This document shows, piece after piece, positions 57,970 through 64,000 of a DNA stretch of 64,000 nt. The notes under the pieces were generated by a model. That model did not search any database and had not been told where the DNA came from. It saw only the letters and a list, made by a program, of their open reading frames with translations. The position numbers and the translations under genes are program-made. How positions within the stretch are numbered: position 1 is the first letter of the stretch; each line of letters begins with the position of its first letter. The stretch comes from Cupriavidus necator (GTDB taxonomy: Bacteria > Pseudomonadota > Gammaproteobacteria > Burkholderiales > Burkholderiaceae): positions 124,001 to 188,000 of the forward strand of contig NZ_SROX01000003.1 of the NCBI RefSeq assembly GCF_013141915.1, written 5' to 3'.

Positions 57970-59768
57970 ACTTGCTCCCGCATCGGAATGGCATCGACAT
58001 TTCGCTCGGCGTCAACCGGATCGAGCCGGCCGGCCAGGACCAGGTCCATGGCGTGAGCGATCATCGGCTTGTCGGAGCCGGGCCGCGCCCTGTGGTTGCG
58101 CCTCGCCGCCAACACCCCGTCGTTGATGCAGTCTTGCATCAGCGCCTCGTTGGTCACTACGACCTCTGCCACTGCCTGCTGACCGACAATGCCTTCGCCA
58201 TGGCAGTGTTCGCACCCTGCGCCGCGAACGCGCACGCCAAACAGATCCCCCCAAGAGCGCATCGCACGCATCATGTAGTCCGGCAGCGGTTCTGCCGCGC
58301 TTTCAATTGGCACGCAGCATTCCGAGCAAAGCAACGGGACGATCCGTTGCGCAATCAGACCGATGACCTGGTTGTGATTGCAGATCACGTCCATCGCCAG
58401 ACGCACGTGGTCGAGCATGACGAGCCGCAAGAAGGTTTCGAACGGATCGGTCACGTGCAGGGTGGTCAGTACCAGGTGACCAGTGGCCGCGGCCTGCAGC
58501 GTTGCGATCGCCTCTTCAACACCACGGATTTCGCCCAGCAGTACGGCATCCGGGTCCATCCGCAGTGTCATGCGCAGCATCTCCGGAAAGCGTTCGCTTT
58601 CCGTGACAAGCTGGATCGCCCAGTCCATCGGGTACTCGGTCGGGTTCTCGATCGTGACCAGCCGCTTCTGGGGGAATAGACGGGCCTGGTGGCGGGTGCA
58701 CTCGAAGAGCGTCGTCGTCTTGCCGCTGCCGGTTGGGCCCGTCACGACGATCACCCCCATGGGCCGACGAAGTAACTGCGAGATCAGTTCCACCTGTAAG
58801 GGCGTGTATCCCATCTCGCCGAGCTTGAAATCGCCCATCGGACTCTCTGGCATCCGAAGGTCCAATCGCTTCGCCGCCTCGAGCGCTTCGGACTTCTTGG
58901 CTCCCTGGTGATGTTCCCGGTATTGCAGGCGCGCCACGAGAAAGCCACCGCCGCTCTCCACCGGATAGGCCGGCCCGCGGACGATCCGCACACTGGAAAG
59001 GCCCGTGCCGGGCAGCGCGTCGCCGGCAATCTGCGCATCCTGGACGTCCAGCGGATTGTAGGTAGCGGCCTTCACGGTGGCCAAGCCCGTGTACATTGCC
59101 CGGATCAGTCGCTCCCCCTCTTCCCTGCGCATGGACAGGGCGGCGACCGTGCGCAGGTCCCCTTTGACCCGCACCTGGATCTCGGTATGGTGCTCACGGA
59201 CCAGGATGTGGATATCCGAGGCGACCAGCACGGCGCAATCGGCAATCAGCCGGCGCGCCAGGCTCAACGTATGCAGGTCTGCATCCTGCAACAGGCCTGT
59301 ACCGCGCTGCTGCCGCAATACCGAGAGTTCCTGCGCGGACACCTTGCGCACTTGTGGCGCCGCACCGCTGCGCCGCAGCTTCGCTTCCCAGGTAAGGAAG
59401 CGAGGCGTACCAAAGTGCCGCGCGTCCACGTAGATTTCGCAACCGTGCACCGCCAGCACCTGCTGCACTTCATCATTGGTGAGGCCGAACTCCTCGACGA
59501 GATTCTCGACATAGAGTCCGCTCTCGGACGCGCGCTGACGCAGAGCCGCCGCTTGCTCAGCCGTCAGGCGGTTCATGTTGCAGGCAACGCGGTCGAAGGT
59601 TGCCGGAATGGTCTTCGGATAGAGGATATGGGGCGCCAACACATCCGGTGGCGGCGGCAAGGTCAGCACGTCGGATTTCACCGACGGCTCGGCCCGCAAG
59701 GCAATTGCCGTGAAACGGGCAGGATCTCGGCTCGGATTGCGCCACAGGCGCGAAATGGTCCCGATCAT
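57966..59768 (-). CDS. pilQ: PilQ pilus assembly ATPase (GspE/PulE family)
   Basis: 600 aa from the ATG at 59768, overlapping the pilO stop (ATGA). Walker A VVTGPTGSGKTTT, Asp box RLVTIENPTEY, Walker B DAVLLGEIRGVEE, His box TGHLVLTTLHVTD, and a four-Cys zinc site CSECC...CEHCHGEG: all hallmarks of a complete secretion ATPase. It hydrolyses ATP to extend the conjugative thin pilus. No frameshift or missing motif. Confidence 0.92.
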   Translation of the reverse strand: MIGTISRLWRNPSRDPARFTAIALRAEPSVKSDVLTLPPPPDVLAPHILYPKTIPATFDRVACNMNRLTAEQAAALRQRASESGLYVENLVEEFGLTNDEVQQVLAVHGCEIYVDARHFGTPRFLTWEAKLRRSGAAPQVRKVSAQELSVLRQQRGTGLLQDADLHTLSLARRLIADCAVLVASDIHILVREHHTEIQVRVKGDLRTVAALSMRREEGERLIRAMYTGLATVKAATYNPLDVQDAQIAGDALPGTGLSSVRIVRGPAYPVESGGGFLVARLQYREHHQGAKKSEALEAAKRLDLRMPESPMGDFKLGEMGYTPLQVELISQLLRRPMGVIVVTGPTGSGKTTTLFECTRHQARLFPQKRLVTIENPTEYPMDWAIQLVTESERFPEMLRMTLRMDPDAVLLGEIRGVEEAIATLQAAATGHLVLTTLHVTDPFETFLRLVMLDHVRLAMDVICNHNQVIGLIAQRIVPLLCSECCVPIESAAEPLPDYMMRAMRSWGDLFGVRVRGAGCEHCHGEGIVGQQAVAEVVVTNEALMQDCINDGVLAARRNHRARPGSDKPMIAHAMDLVLAGRLDPVDAERNVDAIPMREQV

Positions 59769-61027
59769 CGTGGTTTTCCGACGTTGTGATTGGCCGCTAC
59801 CGGCGGCGATGCACCGTCCCGCAGTGCGTATAGCTTCCCGGTTCCCTTCCATGCCTGAGTGGCTGCGTCGTAGCTGACTTCCGTGAGCCGCAAGCCAGGC
59901 ACGGCATCAAGACCTCCGCCCGTGCCGAGCCAAGGCGGTGCGCCGAACGAGATATCTGCTGTCATGGAAAGCCAGGGATCAACCGGTGGATTGCCATTTG
60001 ACGGAGGCAGCGCGGGCGGCATGGTCAACTGCAAGCCCACGCCACTGCCGTGCGCGTAGGTCCACATTGACCGCTGTGCATCCGCAACGGAATGAACAGC
60101 CGACGCCGAAGGCAGAAAGGCAGCCGGGACATTTGACGAGGCATTCGCCTGATTGCCGTCCGACGTGAGCACACCCGGCGCATTGGCGGCGATCCCGCCA
60201 TCCCGCTTCCAGTTCGTTTCGATCGTCATGGTCGTCGAGGTGGCTCGCTTGCAGTGCCATCCGGCGAGCGTCCACCCAGCCTCAGCGAGCGCCTGGTTGT
60301 CCCACGCACGGCGGCATGCCTGAAGGAAGGCCGCCGGCGCGGCCTCTTCCACCCAAGGCAACACCCGTTGCTGCGCGGCCTCATTGGCACGCTGCGCGGC
60401 GGCGATTGCGCGTTGACGCATCAGCTGGGCTTCGCGCTCCGCCTTTTGCTGTTGGTCATACCAATACCACCCGCCCCCGGCGAGCGCGGCTGTCCCCGCG
60501 ATCGCCGCCGCGACGTAAGCGGTCGACTTCCATGGCCCCGTCAGGACGTCCCGCATGGCCGACACGCCCTTCGACGCACGCGCCATCGCCGCCAGGTCGC
60601 GCAGCGTCCCCTCAACCTCCGTCCATTCGCCAAGCGCCCGATGCTGCGCGCGGACTGCAGTCAACTCTTCCAGAGTGCCGACTTGATCTCCACCGGTAAT
60701 GACGGCATGGCCTTGTCTGACCGCCACATACCAGCAGCGGCTGCCTTGCAGGTGAAAGAGGCCCATCCATGGCTGACGATGCTGGCTCGCCACGATGGCG
60801 GCGAGCGGCTTTAGCCCAGCAGGCTTCGCGCCGGCCATGGGTTCGCAGAAGCCACTTTGGACCGCACCTTCGGCGCTTTCATGGACCACGCCCCAACGAA
60901 CATTGCGGCCAAGCTCCAGAGCGCTTGCACGCAAGGCGCTATTGGTAGGCTGTGCCTCCTCGTGCAGCCAGGACAACCCAATAGCAAAGCCGCCCTTCAG
61001 CCCGGGGAATGACAGGATCTCGGCCAT
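59765..61027 (-). CDS. pilO: PilO pilus assembly protein
   Basis: 420 aa. N-terminal cytoplasmic domain with SRCWYVAVRQGHAVITGGDQV, a membrane helix near residues 170-190 (AYVAAAIAGTAALAGGGWYWY), a coiled coil (QQQKAEREAQLMRQRAIAAAQ), then a periplasmic domain. The order N-O-P-Q-R-S and the topology match IncI PilO, which links the inner-membrane complex with the secretin. Confidence 0.85.
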   Translation of the reverse strand: MAEILSFPGLKGGFAIGLSWLHEEAQPTNSALRASALELGRNVRWGVVHESAEGAVQSGFCEPMAGAKPAGLKPLAAIVASQHRQPWMGLFHLQGSRCWYVAVRQGHAVITGGDQVGTLEELTAVRAQHRALGEWTEVEGTLRDLAAMARASKGVSAMRDVLTGPWKSTAYVAAAIAGTAALAGGGWYWYDQQQKAEREAQLMRQRAIAAAQRANEAAQQRVLPWVEEAAPAAFLQACRRAWDNQALAEAGWTLAGWHCKRATSTTMTIETNWKRDGGIAANAPGVLTSDGNQANASSNVPAAFLPSASAVHSVADAQRSMWTYAHGSGVGLQLTMPPALPPSNGNPPVDPWLSMTADISFGAPPWLGTGGGLDAVPGLRLTEVSYDAATQAWKGTGKLYALRDGASPPVAANHNVGKPR

Positions 61028-61030
61028 GGC

Positions 61031-61699
61031 TCAGGGCCTCAGCGTGCGCACGCGCTTGCCGTTGGCAAGCCTCACGCCGGCGTCATCGATGCTCACCACC
61101 TTCCAGCCGCCATCCAGCGTGTCACCGGCTTGAACCGGCACGGTACGCCCGTCGACATCGAGAATGGCGTTGTAGTGGCCGTCGAAGGCGCGTAGCGACA
61201 CGAGGCGTGTCCCATCTGACAGCCTTGGGCTGGCCCCACCCGTCGGCATCGGACCGGTCAGCGAAATTGAAGGTGCCCCGCCTGGCTGCGGCGCCCCCGC
61301 AGGTGCGGCCGTGATCGAGTCCTCCGCGCGCTTCACTTCCGCCTTGTACTTGGCGATCTCCGCACGGGCCTTCCACAGCGCGAGCTGCGACTGCAGGGTG
61401 GCCAGCTCCGGCGCATCCGTGTTCCGAGACGGCTGGGTGGCTTCGACCGGAGCGCCTGCAGTGGTGCCTGCAGTCGCACTCGCTGCAGCGATCGCTGCGG
61501 TAGGATCCGTGACCGATTTCGCCGTCGGACTGGAAGCCGGGGGCGAGGTCACGTGGGCAGCCCCAACTGAGGCAACTGCGGCAGCAGCCGGATTGGGCGA
61601 CGCGAGAGCCGCAGTGGTCGTGGCGGTCGCCGACAGACAAGCAACGGCGATGGTCAAGGCAGCCGCAGCCCAACGAAGATTCAATGCGCGTTTCTGCAT
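61031..61699 (-). CDS. pilP: PilP pilus assembly protein
   Basis: 222 aa. Signal peptide (MQKRALNLRWAAAALTIAVA), long Ala/Ser/Thr-rich linker, a helix (LATLQSQLALWKARAEIAKYK) and a compact C-terminal beta domain (LVSLRAFDGHYNAILDVDGRTVPVQAGD...WKVVSIDDAGVRL), the usual PilP/GspC-like homology domain. Periplasmic; three bases upstream of pilO. Confidence 0.85.
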   Translation of the reverse strand: MQKRALNLRWAAAALTIAVACLSATATTTAALASPNPAAAAVASVGAAHVTSPPASSPTAKSVTDPTAAIAAASATAGTTAGAPVEATQPSRNTDAPELATLQSQLALWKARAEIAKYKAEVKRAEDSITAAPAGAPQPGGAPSISLTGPMPTGGASPRLSDGTRLVSLRAFDGHYNAILDVDGRTVPVQAGDTLDGGWKVVSIDDAGVRLANGKRVRTLRP

Positions 61700-61714
61700 A
61701 GTGTTGTCTCTGTG

Positions 61715-63376
61715 TTACAGGAGGCGAGCCGAGATCACGATTGCGATGACCGTGTCTCCCCTGGTGGCGCCGACACCGCCACCAAGAGCAGCCATCCATG
61801 GCTCACCGACGCCGTTGTTGGTCGTCGCTGCCTTCTGATTGCGCAGGCCTGTCAGCACCAGGGATTCGCCCGGCTTGAGGCTTACCGACTGCGCGAAGCG
61901 ATTGGTCGGCATGGTGCGCAGCTGCACGCTGGTCTGATTCGCGTCGCCGCCTGCGTTGAACCGCTGCAGCGGAAGCAGGTCCGACAACGTCATATCGAAG
62001 TTCATCAGGATCCGGCCATCGACGACCTTGGGCAGGAACGCGCTGGTAAAGCCATAGGTCACGGTGCCTGTCTGGATGGAACTGGTCGAGCCGACATTCG
62101 CTGCCAACGTCGTCTGCGACTGCGGCACGTAGTCCTGCAGGGTTGCCGTCTGCAGGGCGAGCACCTTGCCGTTCTGGGTGACGCCTGAGCGCGACACCAC
62201 CTGCGACACGTTGCCGAGGCTGGAGAGCGCCTGGACCACGGCCTTGCTTCCTGCCAGGGGGCCGCTCATGATCGTTGCGCCCAGGTTCATGGGCGAGGCG
62301 CTGCCGGAGATAGTCGGCGTGCTGGGCGAGCTGAAGGAGACGCCGGTGTGGCCGCTCGAGCTTTGGTAAGCGAGCGACAGGTTCAGGCCGTAGTTGTCCT
62401 CGCGCGTTACGCGGACTTCATAGACCTGCACATCGATGGCAACCTGCTTGCCATACATGGCAGCCAGGCTCTTCACGAACTGCTCGACGCGATCGCACTG
62501 TACGGGGTCGCCAGTGACCGTCAAAGTGCCCAAGTTCTTGTCAACAACGACCTCAGCACTGGCGCCGGCAACCGCCTTTGCCGTGTGCTGGAGTGTTTCC
62601 CAGGGCTTCATCTCGACCGACATGTTCGTCGACTGACCGCTCCTACCCGCGCCGGTCCCGCCAGCACCGCTGCCATTGCTGCTGGCACCGGACATGCCGC
62701 CGGAACTGCTGTCCGAGGTGGTGATCGATCCGGCCATGGATGAGGAGTCCGCAAGGCTCGGAAGCATGTAGGTACGCGTCTCGGTCCTGAAGAACGTCAC
62801 GGTGCCGTCGTTATAGCGAGACCACGCGACAAAATGCGCCTCAAGCACCTCCAGAAATCCTTTGAAATTGCCTTCATAGCGCAGGGTCAACGGCAATGCC
62901 GGCGCCATGCTTGCGCCATTCGCCGATACCGAGGCTCCGCCGGCCAGCGGAGCACCCAGGTCCACCACACGCGGAGCCCCACCCATCGGGATAGGCCCAC
63001 TTGGTCGTGGCCCGGATGCCGGTTGTACTTGAGCCGGGATGACTGGCAGCGCCGACGCGTCCACGGTGGCGCGCACACCGACGCTTTGCGCGATCCAGTT
63101 GGCGGCCTCGGTCAGCGAGCCGATGCTGCCTTTGAACACCACATGCTTGCTGTAAATGTCCGGTTGTGGCTTGCTTGCGCGAACCTTCTCTCCCATCAGC
63201 CATGCGCCCTCATGCACACGGAACACCGGCCGGCTGCGCGGCGCATCGGCATAGTGCGCGTTGGCCTCACTGCCGATCGCAGTTTGTACATTGCGTGTTT
63301 CGATCACGCCGCAGCCGGACATCAACGTGGCGGCCGCCACGGCAGCCGCCGTAAAGCGTTTCCTTCGCATACTCAT
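61715..63376 (-). CDS. pilN: PilN outer-membrane secretin lipoprotein
   Basis: 553 aa. Lipobox LMSGC in the first 22 residues; N-domains; a Ser/Gly-rich insert near residues 230-250; and a secretin core with VAIDVQVYEVRVTREDNYGLNLSLAYQ, GKVLALQTATLQDYVPQSQ and the C-terminal VSLKPGESLVLTGLRNQKA. It forms the ring through which the thin pilus passes. Start overlaps the pilL stop (ATGA). Confidence 0.9.
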   Translation of the reverse strand: MSMRRKRFTAAAVAAATLMSGCGVIETRNVQTAIGSEANAHYADAPRSRPVFRVHEGAWLMGEKVRASKPQPDIYSKHVVFKGSIGSLTEAANWIAQSVGVRATVDASALPVIPAQVQPASGPRPSGPIPMGGAPRVVDLGAPLAGGASVSANGASMAPALPLTLRYEGNFKGFLEVLEAHFVAWSRYNDGTVTFFRTETRTYMLPSLADSSSMAGSITTSDSSSGGMSGASSNGSGAGGTGAGRSGQSTNMSVEMKPWETLQHTAKAVAGASAEVVVDKNLGTLTVTGDPVQCDRVEQFVKSLAAMYGKQVAIDVQVYEVRVTREDNYGLNLSLAYQSSSGHTGVSFSSPSTPTISGSASPMNLGATIMSGPLAGSKAVVQALSSLGNVSQVVSRSGVTQNGKVLALQTATLQDYVPQSQTTLAANVGSTSSIQTGTVTYGFTSAFLPKVVDGRILMNFDMTLSDLLPLQRFNAGGDANQTSVQLRTMPTNRFAQSVSLKPGESLVLTGLRNQKAATTNNGVGEPWMAALGGGVGATRGDTVIAIVISARLL

Positions 63377-63915
63377 TGCACTATTCCGTTTTGGCTGATG
63401 ATCACCGTGCGGTTGCCGCGCCAGCTATCGCCGACCACGTCCGCACCATTGCTCGCGAGCTCTTCGACGACACGCTTGACGGCCGTTTCGAAGTCACTGC
63501 CGTAAGCTTTGTCGCCGGGGACGATCCAACCGTCCGGGACGTTCCATGCCACTGTCCAGCCAGCCCGGGTAGCCCAGCCTTGAAGCTGTTGTTGGAGGGG
63601 CTCCCCTTTGAGGAGTCTGAACTCATGAGCCACCGGCGCGACGGCCGCCGCAGCGGGCGAGGTGTCACCGGAGCCCAACACGGCGCTGCCTGTTACAGTG
63701 GTCCTCATGGGCGACACAGCGGCCAGCAGTGCCTCCCCGCCGGCGGCCTTGCTGGTGCGCTCGGGCTGCAACGACTGCCACCCATCGCTCGACAGTTGTT
63801 GTGCTGGATGCGCGCTGGGTGCCTTGGAAGCGTTGGCGGCCGGCGTGACGCACAGACTGGTGACCAGCGAGGCAATAGCCCCGGCGATGCGGATGGTTCG
63901 GTTGGATTGGCGCAT
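63373..63915 (-). CDS. pilL: PilL-like periplasmic protein with TcpQ domain
   Basis: 180 aa from MRQSNRTIRIAGAIASL at 63915. Signal peptide, variable linker, and a C-terminal 85-residue TcpQ-type domain (FRLLKGEPLQQQLQGWATRAGWTVAWNV...DFETAVKRVVEELASNG). TcpQ-type proteins stabilise the secretin. Shorter than IncI PilL (about 350 aa), keeping essentially the C-terminal functional part. Confidence 0.8.
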   Translation of the reverse strand: MRQSNRTIRIAGAIASLVTSLCVTPAANASKAPSAHPAQQLSSDGWQSLQPERTSKAAGGEALLAAVSPMRTTVTGSAVLGSGDTSPAAAAVAPVAHEFRLLKGEPLQQQLQGWATRAGWTVAWNVPDGWIVPGDKAYGSDFETAVKRVVEELASNGADVVGDSWRGNRTVIISQNGIVQ

Positions 63916-63943
63916 AGCTATGCTTTCGAATGAACGGAATGGA

Positions 63944-64000
63944 CTACCGCAATGCGGCACGTTGCAGCGCCTGCCACCGGGCATGGATCTGGTTGGCGTA
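63944..64000 (-). CDS. C-terminal end of an upstream gene (runs off the window)
   Basis: Nineteen codons, YANQIHARWQALQRAALR then stop, in the same direction as pilL and 28 bases before its start. Coding is inferred from the open frame and operon position only. Confidence 0.35.
   Translation of the reverse strand, partial: YANQIHARWQALQRAALR

Overview
The window is GC-rich (roughly 60-65 % by eye), with the codon use and protein types of Burkholderiales (Cupriavidus/Ralstonia/Burkholderia-like Betaproteobacteria). It holds no rRNA, tRNA, ribosomal or central-metabolism genes. What it holds is plasmid maintenance, DNA metabolism, a conjugative-type type IVb pilus and mobile DNA, so it is most likely part of a large conjugative plasmid or megaplasmid. 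The genus is an inference.

Layout. (1) 1-4450, mostly minus strand: an SbcC-like ATPase (cut by the window edge), an SbcD-like nuclease, a phage gp3-like protein and small unknowns. (2) 4555-6300, plus strand: unknown gene, single-span Ala/Pro-rich protein, bactofilin. (3) 6301-15658, minus strand: a MoxR-type AAA ATPase, DUF3150 and metallopeptidase-like/VWA trio, followed by many small unknown and membrane proteins. (4) 15832-21647: a nearly complete PRTRC cassette (ThiF/E1-like, JAB-like A, E2-like B, F, ubiquitin-like C, E, ParB). (5) 22039-29231: truncated parB duplicate, a 1034-aa methyltransferase-helicase fusion and unknown genes. (6) 29390-34330: plus-strand scrapyard of truncated genes (helicase, DUF1173-like, DUF5131, DNA methylase) mixed with small intact ones. 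(7) 34333-38308: tyrosine recombinase and an actin-like segregation locus (ParM/PRTRC-D plus a probable partner). (8) 38315-45030: nested mobile elements, namely a group II intron beside a terminator, an ISL3 element in the terminator's T-tract and a large serine-recombinase element inside the intron's reverse transcriptase. (9) 45047-48868: primase, SSB and small genes. (10) 49466-53406, plus strand: coiled-coil protein, FlhC-like regulator, interrupted membrane protein, CAP-domain lipoprotein. (11) 53481-64000, minus strand: type IVb thin-pilus operon pilL-N-O-P-Q-R-S, pilM, pilV and a polyproline secreted protein.

The most striking signal is not a protein. At least eleven minus-strand leaders begin with the same short hairpin, GCGTC-nnn-GACGC followed by ATCGACC in the transcript. 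It starts about 12-14 nt after a recognisable -10 box and shows compensatory stem changes between copies. Several of these leaders, and some others, then form a hairpin whose loop pairs with the bases just 3' of it (an H-type pseudoknot). In three of them those same 3' bases can instead pair with the Shine-Dalgarno sequence. This looks like a plasmid-wide family of switch-like mRNA leaders controlling parB, primase, the AAA/VWA module and many small genes. I do not recognise it as a named RNA family.

Together the genes suggest a stable, low-copy, self-transmissible replicon: two partition systems (PRTRC/ParB and actin-like), its own primase and SSB, recombination and anti-restriction type enzymes, and pili for mating-pair stabilisation. 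I see no replication initiator, relaxase or mating-channel genes in this window.
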